The translations under genes and the position numbers were made by a program. From an uncultured Lachnospiraceae bacterium (lineage in GTDB: Bacteria; Bacillota; Clostridia; Lachnospirales; Lachnospiraceae), in assembly GCA_945834545.1 (NCBI GenBank), contig CAMAHO010000003.1, positions 1 to 36,320 on the forward strand: DNA of 36,320 bases, in the 5' to 3' direction. Below are positions 14,612-23,666 of this stretch, piece after piece; position 1 is the stretch's first letter, and every line of letters begins with the position of its first letter. The notes beneath the pieces are model-generated. The model saw only the letters and a list, made by a program, of their open reading frames with translations, made no database searches and was not told the DNA's origin.

Positions 14612-15670
14612 ATGATTACCAGACAAGATACAAAGAAAATATGGATTGGAAATAAGGCTATCGGAGGGGGAGAACCCATTGCTATTCAGTCTATGACCAA
14701 CACAGACACAAGGGATGTGACAGCAACGGTCAACCAGATTCATAGGCTGGAGAAAGCGGGCTGTGAAATCATACGTTGTACCGTGCCGGATATGGAGGCG
14801 GCGAAAGCCATTCAAGAGATAAAAAAGCAGATTCATATCCCGATTGTTGCGGATATTCATTTTGATTACAAAATGGCTATTGCCGCTATGGAGCATGGCG
14901 CTGATAAGATACGAATCAATCCGGGAAATATCGGTGATGCAGATAAGGTGAAAGCTGTGGTGAATGTTGCTCAGGAGAGAAATATCCCTATACGGGTAGG
15001 GGTGAATAGTGGCTCTTTGGAAAAACACCTGCTGGAAAAATACGGAGGGGTAACAGCGCAGGGGATTGTGGAAAGTGCTCAGGATAAGGTAAAGATGTTG
15101 GAGGAGTTTGGCTTTACCAATATGGTGGTGAGCATCAAGAGCTCTGATGTCATGATGTGCGTAAAGGCTCACGAATTGTTAGCACAAACCTGTCCATATC
15201 CGCTGCATGTGGGGATTACGGAATCCGGTACACTGTGGTCCGGAAATATTAAGTCTTCTGCTGGCTTGGCTATGATATTATCTCAGGGAATCGGAGATAC
15301 CATACGAGTATCCTTAACAGGAGATCCGGTAGAGGAGATTAAGACCGCGAAACTGTTGCTTAGAACCTTAAAGCTTAGAGAAGGAGGCATTGAGGTGGTA
15401 AGCTGTCCGACCTGCGGAAGAACTAAAATTGATTTGATTGCTCTGGCAAGACAGGTGGAAACCTTGGTGGCAGACTACCCATTATCGATGAAGGTGGCTG
15501 TCATGGGTTGCGCTGTGAATGGCCCCGGTGAGGCTAGAGAGGCAGACCTGGGGATTGCCGGCGGAATCGGGGAAGGACTCTTAATAAAACATGGAGAGGT
15601 CATCCGTAAGGTGCCGGAGACAGAGTTATTACAAGCACTGAAATTTGAATTAGACCACTGGAGTGAATAG
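14612..15670 (+). CDS. ispG: flavodoxin/ferredoxin-dependent (E)-4-hydroxy-3-methylbut-2-enyl-diphosphate synthase
   Basis: IspG (GcpE) reductively converts MEcPP to HMBPP in the MEP isoprenoid pathway. The start at 14612 follows GAGGAAGGA; an in-frame ATG at 14594 would add six residues with no spaced ribosome binding site. The 352-residue product has the TIM-barrel N-terminus (MTNTDTRDV, CEIIRCTVPD, VADIHFDY, KIRINPGNIG) and the cluster domain with Cys265 and Cys268 (SCPTCGRTKID), Cys300 and Glu307 (MGCAVNGPGEA), the complete [4Fe-4S] ligand set. polC begins at the next base after its stop. In many clostridia the order is dxr-rseP-ispG-polC; dxr and rseP are not here. Confidence 0.96.
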   Translation: MITRQDTKKIWIGNKAIGGGEPIAIQSMTNTDTRDVTATVNQIHRLEKAGCEIIRCTVPDMEAAKAIQEIKKQIHIPIVADIHFDYKMAIAAMEHGADKIRINPGNIGDADKVKAVVNVAQERNIPIRVGVNSGSLEKHLLEKYGGVTAQGIVESAQDKVKMLEEFGFTNMVVSIKSSDVMMCVKAHELLAQTCPYPLHVGITESGTLWSGNIKSSAGLAMILSQGIGDTIRVSLTGDPVEEIKTAKLLLRTLKLREGGIEVVSCPTCGRTKIDLIALARQVETLVADYPLSMKVAVMGCAVNGPGEAREADLGIAGGIGEGLLIKHGEVIRKVPETELLQALKFELDHWSE

Positions 15671-18600
15671 ATGAGCAAACATTTTCTGGAAGCCTTCCCA
15701 ACTTTACAATGGGATGGAGCAATGAGTTCTTTATTGGAGCATGTCAGTGTAGAAAAGGTAACTGTATCGAAAAATCGCGATACCATGAGAATCTATATTC
15801 TATCGGACCGCCTGATCCAAAAGAATGTTATCTTTGATATGGAATCGAGTATACAGAAGCAGCTGTTTGGAAAACAGCATGTTTTAGTAAAGATATATGA
15901 GAAGTACGTGCTGTCCTCTCAATATACACCGGAAACCTTACTGGAAGTTTACAAGGACAGTATCCTGTTGGAGTTAAAAGGATACAATCACATATTGTAC
16001 AATGCATTAAAAAATTCGAAGATAGAATTTCCGGAGGAACATACTCTGGTTATGACCATAAAGGAATCGGTCATTCTGCGTAGACAGGAGGAGGATTTCC
16101 TTCATATTTTGAATAAGGTCTTTGTAGAACGCTGCGGCATGGATGTGCAGATTCATATCTGCTATGAGGAGATGGAGGAAAACAGCCGCCGAGAAGAGGA
16201 GGAACAGCGCGTTCAGCTAAAGGTAGAAGAGATTACAAAGCGGCTATACGAGGTTTCCGGGGGTACAGAGGAGGAAGCAGGAACCCTATCTGCCCAGCCC
16301 AATAAACCAGTGGAGAAGGAAAGTGAGAAACCCAAGAGTAGTATTGGGGATAAGGCAGAAGGCTTGAAACCTTTGAAGAAGTCTGACAATCCGGATGTGA
16401 TTTACGGAAGAGACTTTGACGGGGATACTATACCTATGGAAGATGTTGTGGGAGAAATGGGCGAGATTATCATACGCGGACAGATTTCCAAACAGGATTC
16501 CTTAGATATCAAGAATGGTAAGTCGATTGTTTTTCTGGATGTTACGGATTTTACAGATACATTGCCGCTAAAACTGTTTATACCCACAGTTCAAAAGGGT
16601 GAGCTGTTAGGCGGACTGAAAACGGGTACCTTTGTGAGAATCAAAGGGGTTGCCATGATTGATAAATTTGATCATGAGCTGGTCATCAGTTCTGTTACCG
16701 GGATTAAGAAAATACCGGATTTCCGTGTGCCCAGGAAGGATACTTCTCCGGTGAGACGAGTGGAGCTTCATTGCCATACAAAGATGAGTGATATGGATGG
16801 CGTTTCTGAGGCAAAGGATATTGTGAAAAGGGCATACAAGTGGCAGCATCGCGCTATTGCAATCACGGACCACGGTGTGGTTCAGGGATTTACGGATGCA
16901 AATCACGTTTGGGATGATTTGTGGAAGGAGGAAAAGAAGAGGAGAAGTGAAGCCGGCGACGCCAAGCCGGACAGACAAGATTTCTTTAAGGTTATTTATG
17001 GAGTGGAGGCTTATTTAGTAGATGACCTAAAGGAGATAGTCACAAACTCCAAAAACCAATCGTTGGAGGAAGACTATGTGGTTTTTGATATTGAGACCAC
17101 TGGCTTTTCACCGGTCTCCAATCGGATTATTGAGATTGGGGCAGTTAAGGTTAGCGGTGGCTCCATAAAAGAGCGGTTTTCTACCTTTGTAAACCCGCAG
17201 ACACCGATACCCTTTGAAATCGAAAATCTAACCTCTATCACGGATGATATGGTAAAAGATGCGCCAGTCATAGAAGAGGTGTTGCCGAAGTTCTTAGAGT
17301 TTTGTGAAAACAGTGTTCTGGTTGCACATAATGCATCCTTTGATATGAGCTTTATCTTGGAGAATTGTAGGCGACTGGGATACCAGACAGATTTTACCTA
17401 TGTAGATACGGTAGGGATTGCTCGTGCTTTGTTGCCGAATCAGGCAAAGCATACCTTGGATGCTGTGGCAAAAACCTTGGGCATTTCCTTGGAGAACCAT
17501 CACAGGGCAGTAGATGATGCAGAAGCTACAGCCGAGATATTTTTGCGTTTTATTGAGAAACTCAGACTTCAGGACAGGGAGACTTTGGACCAGGTGAATG
17601 CTCTGGGAGATTCCAATGCAGATATTGTTAAGAGGTCGTCCTCCTATCATGCCATTATTTTAGCCAAAAATGATTTGGGCAGAACCCATCTTTATAAATT
17701 GATTTCAGAATCCCACCTGAATTATTTCAGCAGACATCCCAGAATTCCCAAGAGCCTGGTGAACAAATACAGAGAGGGATTGATACTGGGCAGCGCCTGT
17801 GAAGCCGGTGAACTGTACCGTGCCTTGCTGGATGGACAAAGTGAGGATCAGATTGCCAGAATAGTGAGTTTTTATGATTATCTGGAAATACAGCCGGTGG
17901 GTAATAACAAGTTTATGATTGCCTCGGAAAAGATTCGCAATGTGAATTCGGAGGAAGATATCAGAAATTTGAATCGGAAGGTGGTTGAACTGGGAGAACA
18001 GTTTAGGAAGCCTGTGGCGGCAACCTGTGATGTGCATTTCCTGGATCCGGAAGATGAGATTTACAGAAGAATCATAATGGCCGGGAAGGGCTTTGCGGAT
18101 GCAGACGACCAAGCCCCGCTTTATTTACACACAACAGAAGAAATGCTGGAGGAATTCTCTTATCTGGGCAGTGATAAGGCTTATGAGGTCGTAGTCAAGA
18201 ATACCAATATGATTGCCGATATGATAGAAACCATTGCTCCTGTACGGCCGGATAAATGTCCTCCTGTCATTGAAAACAGCGATGTGACATTGCGTAATAT
18301 CTGTTATAACCGTGCCCACGAGCTATATGGTGAGAATCTGCCTCAAATTGTTGAGGAACGGTTGGAGAGAGAACTGAAATCCATCATTGGCAATGGCTTT
18401 GCGGTAATGTATATCATTGCACAGAAGCTTGTTTGGAAGTCCGTAGAGGATGGGTATCTTGTGGGTTCCAGAGGATCGGTAGGAAGCTCCTTTGTGGCTA
18501 CCATGGCCGGAATTACGGAAGTGAATCCATTAAGTCCTCATTATTATTGTAGCAAATGTCATTATGTAGATTTTGACGAGGAGGATGTCAAGGCATATGC

Positions 18601-20167
18601 CGGAAAAGCCGGAATCGATATGCCTGATAAGGTGTGCCCAAACTGTGGTGAGTTGCTGCACAAGGATGGCTTTGATATTCCTTTTGAAACCTTCCTTGGA
18701 TTTAAGGGGGATAAGGAGCCGGATATTGATCTGAATTTCTCAGGTGAGTATCAGTCCAAGGCACATAAATATACGGAGGTTATCTTTGGTGCCGGACAAA
18801 CCTTCCGAGCAGGAACCATAGGCACACTGGCAGATAAGACTGCATACGGATTGGCAGCCAAGTATTTTGAGGAGAGAGGCAAAAACAAGAGAAAGAGTGA
18901 GCTGGAGAGGCTTGCTTTGGGCTGTACCGGCGTTCGCAGAAGTACCGGGCAGCATCCGGGAGGAATCGTGGTCCTCCCTCTGGGGCAGGATATCAATTCC
19001 TTCACCCCTGTTCAGCATCCTGCAAATGATATGGAGACGGACACAGTCACCACGCATTTTGATTATCATTCCATTGACCACAATCTGTTGAAACTGGATA
19101 TTCTGGGGCACGATGATCCTACCATGATTCGTATGCTTCAGGATTTAACCGGTATCGACCCGACGACCATACCGTTGGATGGAAAGGATGTAATGAGCCT
19201 GTTCCAAAATACCAGTGCCCTTGGCATTGAGCCGGAGGATATCGGAGGATGTCAGTTGGGTGCATTGGGTATTCCGGAGTTTGGTACGGATTTTGCCATG
19301 GCCATGGTAATCGACGCGAAGCCCACCTCTTTTTCTGATTTAGTCAGAATTTCCGGTCTTTCTCACGGCACGGATGTGTGGGTCGGAAATGCTCAGGATC
19401 TGATTAAAAGTGGTGTAGCGACCATATCCACAGCAATCTGTACAAGAGATGACATTATGTTGTACCTGATTCAGATGGGAGTGGAAAGCAGTTTGGCCTT
19501 TACCATCATGGAGAGTGTGCGGAAGGGCAAGGGGCTAAAGCCGGAATGGATTGACGAGATGAAGGCCAACAATGTGCCTCAATGGTACATTGATTCGTGC
19601 CTTAAAATTAAGTATATGTTTCCCAAGGCTCACGCCGCAGCATATGTTATGATGGCGTGGCGTATTGCATACTGTAAAATTCATTATCCTCTGGCCTATT
19701 ACGGAGCATTCTTCAGCATTCGTGCAAAGGCATTTTCCTATGAGGTAATGTGCCAGGGAAGAGCAAACCTGGAGCGGCATATAGAGGAATATAAAAGAAA
19801 GGTGGCAGCCAACGAGAAGCTTTCCAATAAGGATAAGGATGCATACAGTGATATGAGAATTGTTCAGGAAATGTATGCCCGTGGATATGAGTTTGCGAAA
19901 ATCGATATCTTTAAGGCACATTCCAGATTGTTCCAGATACTCGACGGTAAACTGATGCCTTCCTTGACCAGTATTGAAGGAATGGGAGAGAAGGCTGCTG
20001 ATGCGGTGATGGAAGCAGCAAAGAATGGCCCCTTTTTATCCAAGGACGATTTCAAGCAGAGAACCAAGGTATCACAGACGGTAACGGATTTGATGGACAG
20101 GCTAGGCTTGCTTGGCGACTTGCCGGAAAGCAATCAGATTAGCTTATTCGATTGGGGTATGGGGTAA
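15671..20167 (+). CDS. polC: DNA polymerase III PolC, alpha subunit with proofreading exonuclease
   Basis: The Gram-positive replicative polymerase. At 1498 residues it is slightly longer than Bacillus PolC. In order: a variable N-terminal domain (about 1-230), an OB domain (about 255-355, IIIRGQISKQDSLDIKNG), a PHP domain split around the exonuclease (HCH at 367-369), a DnaQ exonuclease (Asp473 and Glu475 in VFDIETTGF, LVAHNASFD, HRAVDDAEAT), then the polymerase palm with a CxxC pair of pairs (YYCSKCHYVDF, KVCPNCGELL) and catalytic Asp1018 and Asp1020 (PDIDLNFSG). GTIGTLADK, RSTGQHPGGIV and a tandem HhH region (IEGMGEKAADAVMEAA) follow. The ATG is immediately next to the ispG stop, with GGAGTG inside the ispG end. 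No truncation seen. Confidence 0.97.
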   Translation: MSKHFLEAFPTLQWDGAMSSLLEHVSVEKVTVSKNRDTMRIYILSDRLIQKNVIFDMESSIQKQLFGKQHVLVKIYEKYVLSSQYTPETLLEVYKDSILLELKGYNHILYNALKNSKIEFPEEHTLVMTIKESVILRRQEEDFLHILNKVFVERCGMDVQIHICYEEMEENSRREEEEQRVQLKVEEITKRLYEVSGGTEEEAGTLSAQPNKPVEKESEKPKSSIGDKAEGLKPLKKSDNPDVIYGRDFDGDTIPMEDVVGEMGEIIIRGQISKQDSLDIKNGKSIVFLDVTDFTDTLPLKLFIPTVQKGELLGGLKTGTFVRIKGVAMIDKFDHELVISSVTGIKKIPDFRVPRKDTSPVRRVELHCHTKMSDMDGVSEAKDIVKRAYKWQHRAIAITDHGVVQGFTDANHVWDDLWKEEKKRRSEAGDAKPDRQDFFKVIYGVEAYLVDDLKEIVTNSKNQSLEEDYVVFDIETTGFSPVSNRIIEIGAVKVSGGSIKERFSTFVNPQTPIPFEIENLTSITDDMVKDAPVIEEVLPKFLEFCENSVLVAHNASFDMSFILENCRRLGYQTDFTYVDTVGIARALLPNQAKHTLDAVAKTLGISLENHHRAVDDAEATAEIFLRFIEKLRLQDRETLDQVNALGDSNADIVKRSSSYHAIILAKNDLGRTHLYKLISESHLNYFSRHPRIPKSLVNKYREGLILGSACEAGELYRALLDGQSEDQIARIVSFYDYLEIQPVGNNKFMIASEKIRNVNSEEDIRNLNRKVVELGEQFRKPVAATCDVHFLDPEDEIYRRIIMAGKGFADADDQAPLYLHTTEEMLEEFSYLGSDKAYEVVVKNTNMIADMIETIAPVRPDKCPPVIENSDVTLRNICYNRAHELYGENLPQIVEERLERELKSIIGNGFAVMYIIAQKLVWKSVEDGYLVGSRGSVGSSFVATMAGITEVNPLSPHYYCSKCHYVDFDEEDVKAYAGKAGIDMPDKVCPNCGELLHKDGFDIPFETFLGFKGDKEPDIDLNFSGEYQSKAHKYTEVIFGAGQTFRAGTIGTLADKTAYGLAAKYFEERGKNKRKSELERLALGCTGVRRSTGQHPGGIVVLPLGQDINSFTPVQHPANDMETDTVTTHFDYHSIDHNLLKLDILGHDDPTMIRMLQDLTGIDPTTIPLDGKDVMSLFQNTSALGIEPEDIGGCQLGALGIPEFGTDFAMAMVIDAKPTSFSDLVRISGLSHGTDVWVGNAQDLIKSGVATISTAICTRDDIMLYLIQMGVESSLAFTIMESVRKGKGLKPEWIDEMKANNVPQWYIDSCLKIKYMFPKAHAAAYVMMAWRIAYCKIHYPLAYYGAFFSIRAKAFSYEVMCQGRANLERHIEEYKRKVAANEKLSNKDKDAYSDMRIVQEMYARGYEFAKIDIFKAHSRLFQILDGKLMPSLTSIEGMGEKAADAVMEAAKNGPFLSKDDFKQRTKVSQTVTDLMDRLGLLGDLPESNQISLFDWGMG

Positions 20168-20213
20168 GCTTGCCATGAGAAACAGGAGAAAAAGCTGTTT
20201 ATATAAAGGCTGT

Positions 20214-20377
20214 GTAACAGTTCAGTCGAGCCATTCGCAAAGTCGCACCTTCGGTGCTTCCTCGCTGCTACGCAGCTAGCTTTGCTCATTGATTGGCGCT
20301 TAGTTCATATCGAATGTCAGCTCCCAATTTATGCGAGCATAATTTGGAGCTGACATTCGATATGACTGAACTGTTAC
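20214..20377. repeat. 164-nt multi-hairpin element between polC and tRNA-Glu
   Basis: An outer 14-bp perfect inverted repeat (20214-20227 with 20364-20377) encloses two arms. The 5' arm closes with GCCA/TGGC (20230-20233 with 20294-20297) and GCAAAG/CTTTGC (20237-20242 with 20280-20285), and contains two small hairpins: GCACC/GGTGC (20245-20257) and GCTGC/GCAGC (20264-20276). The 3' arm is a 61-nt hairpin with a perfect 20-bp stem (20305-20324 with 20346-20365) and a further paired tip. Two bases are shared between outer and 3' stems. Nearly the whole segment is paired. It lacks a protein, a clear target duplication and a transposase. A MITE-like repeat, a structured RNA or an elaborate transcription end for polC are possible. 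The rest of the 297-nt gap holds only the tRNA promoter. Confidence 0.7.
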
Positions 20378-20407
20378 CAATGTTGTAAAAAATTTTTAAA
20401 AAAGTAC

Positions 20408-20436
20408 TTGCTTTTTTTAGAACTTTGTATTATTAT
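20408..20436 (+). promoter_or_regulatory. promoter for tRNA-Glu
   Basis: TTGCTT (20408-20413), a 17-nt spacer and TATTAT (20431-20436). The start near 20443 would leave a 5' extension of about 20 nt for RNase P to remove. Confidence 0.6.
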
Positions 20437-20464
20437 ATGCAAGTGCTGTTGAGGCAGCAAAAAT

Positions 20465-20536
20465 GGCTGATTGGTCAAGCGGTTAAGACGCCGCCCTCTC
20501 ACGGCGGAAACAGGGGTTCGATTCCCCTATCAGCTG
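20465..20536 (+). tRNA. tRNA-Glu (anticodon CTC)
   Basis: A complete cloverleaf of 72 nt. Acceptor GGCTGAT pairs with ATCAGCT (first pair G-U); the D arm is GTC/GAC with GCGGTTAA in its loop; the anticodon stem CCGCC/GGCGG holds the 7-nt loop CTCTCAC with anticodon CTC, reading GAG; the T arm is AGGGG, TTCGATT, CCCCT. The discriminator is G, as usual for tRNA-Glu. The CCA end is not encoded. It is a single gene with its own promoter and terminator. Confidence 0.95.
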
Positions 20537-20565
20537 TTTCGCTGAATTTCATAATTCATTGGAAG

Positions 20566-20597
20566 ATTCTTGAAATTTATTTCAAGAATTTTTTTTT
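20566..20597 (+). terminator. intrinsic terminator after tRNA-Glu
   Basis: ATTCTTGAAAT (20566-20576) and ATTTCAAGAAT (20579-20589) form a perfect AT-rich stem of about 10 bp with a very tight loop, followed by a run of at least eight T residues. Confidence 0.88.
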
Positions 20598-20639
20598 GTA
20601 ACAGCGCGGATGAACCGTAATTTTTTTTATCCATATACC

Positions 20640-20668
20640 TTGCAATTAAAAAAAGTATAGTGTATAGT
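20640..20668 (+). promoter_or_regulatory. sigma-A-type promoter for topA
   Basis: TTGCAA (20640-20645), a 17-nt spacer and TATAGT (20663-20668), about 57 nt before the topA ATG. The 189-nt gap between the tRNA and topA holds only this and the tRNA terminator. Confidence 0.65.
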
Positions 20669-20725
20669 TTGTGGCGTTAGCTATAAAATGATATCAGGAT
20701 AATTGTATCGAAAGTAGGATAATAG

Positions 20726-22711
20726 ATGGCAAAGAATCTAGTAATTTTAGAGTCTCCTGCGAAGGTCAAGACCGTAAAAAAAATATTAGGAGCAAATTAT
20801 GAAGTTATGGCCAGCAATGGGCATGTCCGTGATTTGCCCAAAAGCCAGTTGGGGTTTTCACCTGAGAATGACTATGAACCAAAGTATATTACAATTCGCG
20901 GGAAAGGAGACATTCTTGCAGCGCTTCGAAAAGAAGTCAAGAAGGCAGACAAGATATATCTGGCAACCGACCCGGACCGCGAAGGAGAGGCAATTTCATG
21001 GCATTTATTCTATGCACTGAAATTAGAAGAGAAAAAGGTATATCGCATTACATTTAATGAGATTACCAAAAATGCTGTGAAAGAGGCATTAAAAAACCCA
21101 AGAGAGATTGATCAGAAGCTTGTAGATGCCCAACAAGCCAGAAGAATGCTGGACCGCATGGTGGGGTATCGGATTTCTCCCCTTTTGTGGACTAAGATTA
21201 AGAGAGGCTTAAGTGCAGGAAGAGTACAGTCCGTAGCACTTCGTATTATCTGCGACCGAGAAGCCGCGATTGAAGCCTTCGAACCCAAGGAATATTGGTC
21301 CTTTGATGTAAAGCTTGCTGTACCTGGCGAAAAGAAACCTATCCTTGCCGGGTATTACGGAACGATAGAAGGGAAAAAGGAACTGGGAAGGAAAGAGGAT
21401 GTGCTGGAGGTTCAAACAGCAATTCAGAATGCTGCATTCCAGGTTGTTGAGATAAAAAAAGGACATAAGGAGAAAAAAGCCCCCCTGCCCTTTACCACCT
21501 CAACACTCCAGCAGGAAGCCAGTAAACACTTAAATTTCTCAACACAAAAAACCATGCGCCTTGCCCAGCAGCTCTATGAAGGCGTGGATATTAAGGGAGA
21601 GGGAACAGTTGGCTTGATCACCTACCTTCGTACGGATTCCACTCGAATATCAGAGGAGGCTTCTGCCAAAGCTGCTGATTATATTGCAAAGCAATATGGG
21701 CAGGAGTATTTGGCACAGGAAACTGGCAAAAGGAAAACAGAACAAAAAATTCAAGATGCCCATGAGGCGATTCGCCCCACGGAAATTGGCAGAACACCTG
21801 CTCATGTGAAGGATGAATTACCACGGGATTTATTTCGCTTGTATCAGCTCATTTGGAATCGCTTTGTGGCAAGCCAGATGTGTAGCGCAAAATATGAGAC
21901 TATATCCGTTAAGTTTCAGGCTGAGAAACAGATTTTTACTGCCGCTGCGTCTCGAATCCTGTTTGGAGGGTATCAGTCTGTCTATCATCTGGAGGATGAA
22001 AAGGAAGAGAAACAGATTCTTTCCGGCAAGTTAGAGAAAGGTCTAAAGCTGGATTGTGAGGAAGAGCTGCCGGCGCAGCATTTTACACAACCTCCGGCTC
22101 ACTATACAGAAGCATCCCTGGTACACGTGCTGGAAGAATTGGGGATTGGCAGGCCAAGTACCTATGCACCTACGATTACCACCATATTGGCCAGACGATA
22201 TGTAACAAAAGAAAAGAAAAACCTATATGTGACGGAATTAGGGGAAGCAGTAAACAAGATGATGATAGAAGCCTTTCCAAGTATCGTAGATGTGAATTTC
22301 ACGGCAAATATGGAAGCCTTGCTGGACAGCATTGCAGAAGGCTCGGTAAAATGGAAAAATGTAATCTCCAACTTCTATCCCGATTTAGATGAGGCAGTTC
22401 GGGATGCAGAGAAACTATTGGAAAATGTGAAGATAGCGGATGAAGAATCGGATGAGCTTTGTGAGTTCTGCGGCAGAAGAATGGTTATCAAATATGGACC
22501 CCATGGTAGCTTTTTGGCTTGCCCCGGATTCCCTGAGTGTAAAAATACAAAGCCCTACTTTGAGAAGATAGGAGTACCTTGCCCTAAGTGCGGAAAGGAT
22601 ATTGTAATCCGTAAGACGAAGAAGGGCAGAAGATACTACGGCTGTATAGACAATCCGGATTGTGATTATATGGTGTGGCAGCGTCCCAAAACAGAAGAGA
22701 AGGGGAAATAG
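20726..22711 (+). CDS. topA: DNA topoisomerase I (type IA)
   Basis: Relaxes negative supercoils behind transcription and replication. The 661-residue product starts with the TOPRIM domain (LVILESPAKVKTVKKIL, ATDPDREGEAISWHL), followed by the four-domain type IA core with the active-site Tyr300 in GLITYLRTDSTRI and the HEAIRPT motif. Two C-terminal zinc ribbons follow: CEFCGRRM...CPGFPEC (about 579-606) and CPKCGKDI...CIDNPDC (about 617-642). Bacillus and E. coli enzymes have more C-terminal ribbon repeats, so this tail is on the short side. The ribosome binding site (AAAGTAGG) is modest. It has its own promoter and terminator and precedes codY, as in Bacillus but without trmFO, xerC and hslVU between. 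Confidence 0.96.
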   Translation: MAKNLVILESPAKVKTVKKILGANYEVMASNGHVRDLPKSQLGFSPENDYEPKYITIRGKGDILAALRKEVKKADKIYLATDPDREGEAISWHLFYALKLEEKKVYRITFNEITKNAVKEALKNPREIDQKLVDAQQARRMLDRMVGYRISPLLWTKIKRGLSAGRVQSVALRIICDREAAIEAFEPKEYWSFDVKLAVPGEKKPILAGYYGTIEGKKELGRKEDVLEVQTAIQNAAFQVVEIKKGHKEKKAPLPFTTSTLQQEASKHLNFSTQKTMRLAQQLYEGVDIKGEGTVGLITYLRTDSTRISEEASAKAADYIAKQYGQEYLAQETGKRKTEQKIQDAHEAIRPTEIGRTPAHVKDELPRDLFRLYQLIWNRFVASQMCSAKYETISVKFQAEKQIFTAAASRILFGGYQSVYHLEDEKEEKQILSGKLEKGLKLDCEEELPAQHFTQPPAHYTEASLVHVLEELGIGRPSTYAPTITTILARRYVTKEKKNLYVTELGEAVNKMMIEAFPSIVDVNFTANMEALLDSIAEGSVKWKNVISNFYPDLDEAVRDAEKLLENVKIADEESDELCEFCGRRMVIKYGPHGSFLACPGFPECKNTKPYFEKIGVPCPKCGKDIVIRKTKKGRRYYGCIDNPDCDYMVWQRPKTEEKGK

Positions 22712-22730
22712 AACAACGAAATTGAGTGAC

Positions 22731-22775
22731 AAGGGTAAATTGTACATGAATTGTGTACAATTTACCCTTTGTTTT
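22731..22775 (+). terminator. intrinsic terminator after topA
   Basis: A perfect 16-bp stem (22731-22746 with 22754-22769) with a 7-nt loop, then TGTTTT. The arms begin with AAGGG and end with CCCTT. Confidence 0.9.
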
Positions 22776-22786
22776 ATAATATTTCG

Positions 22787-22815
22787 TTGCAAAGCTGAAA
22801 ATTATGTGATATTAT
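22787..22815 (+). promoter_or_regulatory. promoter for codY with a CodY half-site in the spacer
   Basis: TTGCAA (22787-22792), a 17-nt spacer and TATTAT (22810-22815). The spacer contains CTGAAAATT (22795-22803), identical to the right nine positions of the CodY consensus, though the left half does not match. Autorepression is possible but unproven. Confidence 0.6.
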
Positions 22816-22865
22816 CTAGACATAAATGTATACTTGTCATTGAAGGGAAGAATGAGGGCTGATTC

Positions 22866-23651
22866 GTGAGTAGTGTACAACTGTTAGATAAGACCAGAAA
22901 AATTGGAAAACTGTTACATAATAATAATTCCAGCAAGGTAGTGTTTAATGATATCTGTAAAGTGATGCAGGAGATTTTAAACTCCAATGTCCTGGTAATC
23001 AGTAAAAAGGGAAAATTGCTCGGGATAGGCTGTCACGAGGGGGTTGAGGTAATTGATGAGCTGATTCATAATTCCGTAGGGGAATTTGTGGATGGTATGT
23101 TCAATGAGAGACTCTTAGGCATCTTATCGACCAAGGAAAATGTAAATTTGGAAACTCTTGGTTTTGAGAAGGAGGAAAGCCAAAAATTTCAGGCTATTGT
23201 AGCTCCCATAGAGACGGCGGGAGAGCGTCTGGGGACCTTGTTCATTTACAAGCTGGAACAGAAATATGATATTGACGACATTATTCTCTGTGAATATGGC
23301 ACTACCGTGGTAGGACTAGAGATGCTTCGAGCTGTCAATGAGGAAAATGCGGAGGAAAATCGTAAGATTGCAATTGTAAAGTCGGCAATCAGTACATTGT
23401 CCTTCTCCGAGCTCACTGCAATTGTACATATTTTTGAAGAGCTGGGTGGTACGGAAGGCATTTTGGTTGCAAGTAAAATTGCTGACAGAGTGGAAATCAC
23501 AAGGTCTGTGATTGTAAATGCACTAAGGAAGTTTGAGAGTGCGGGCATCATAGAATCCAGGTCTTCCGGTATGAAGGGCACCTACATCAAGATATTAAAC
23601 GATGCTATTTTTGAAGAATTGCAACGGATTAAAAGGGAAGAATTAAACTAA
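22866..23651 (+). CDS. codY: GTP-sensing global transcriptional regulator CodY
   Basis: CodY represses stationary-phase, nitrogen and often motility and competence genes when GTP and branched-chain amino acids are plentiful. The start is GTG 22866, preceded by GAGGG; the protein then begins with SSVQLLDKTRKIGKLL, in register with Bacillus CodY. The 261-residue product has an N-terminal GAF domain (VLVISKKGKLLGIG, GERLGTLFIYKLE) and a C-terminal winged helix-turn-helix (about 200-233, ASKIADRVEITRSVIVNALRKFESAGIIESRS), the most conserved part of the family. Its place directly before flgB is the Bacillus arrangement. Confidence 0.96.
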   Translation: MSSVQLLDKTRKIGKLLHNNNSSKVVFNDICKVMQEILNSNVLVISKKGKLLGIGCHEGVEVIDELIHNSVGEFVDGMFNERLLGILSTKENVNLETLGFEKEESQKFQAIVAPIETAGERLGTLFIYKLEQKYDIDDIILCEYGTTVVGLEMLRAVNEENAEENRKIAIVKSAISTLSFSELTAIVHIFEELGGTEGILVASKIADRVEITRSVIVNALRKFESAGIIESRSSGMKGTYIKILNDAIFEELQRIKREELN

Positions 23652-23666
23652 CAAAAAGGGATTTGG

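Noticed and set aside
18217..18224. GCCGATAT inside polC as a sigma-D promoter
   Set aside because: It matches the -10 by chance within a coding region, and there is no flagellar gene downstream to drive.
20200..20390. Target-site duplication around the multi-hairpin element
   Set aside because: The flanks just outside the 14-bp repeats (AAGGCTGT and CAATGTTG) do not form a direct repeat, so insertion cannot be shown from this window.
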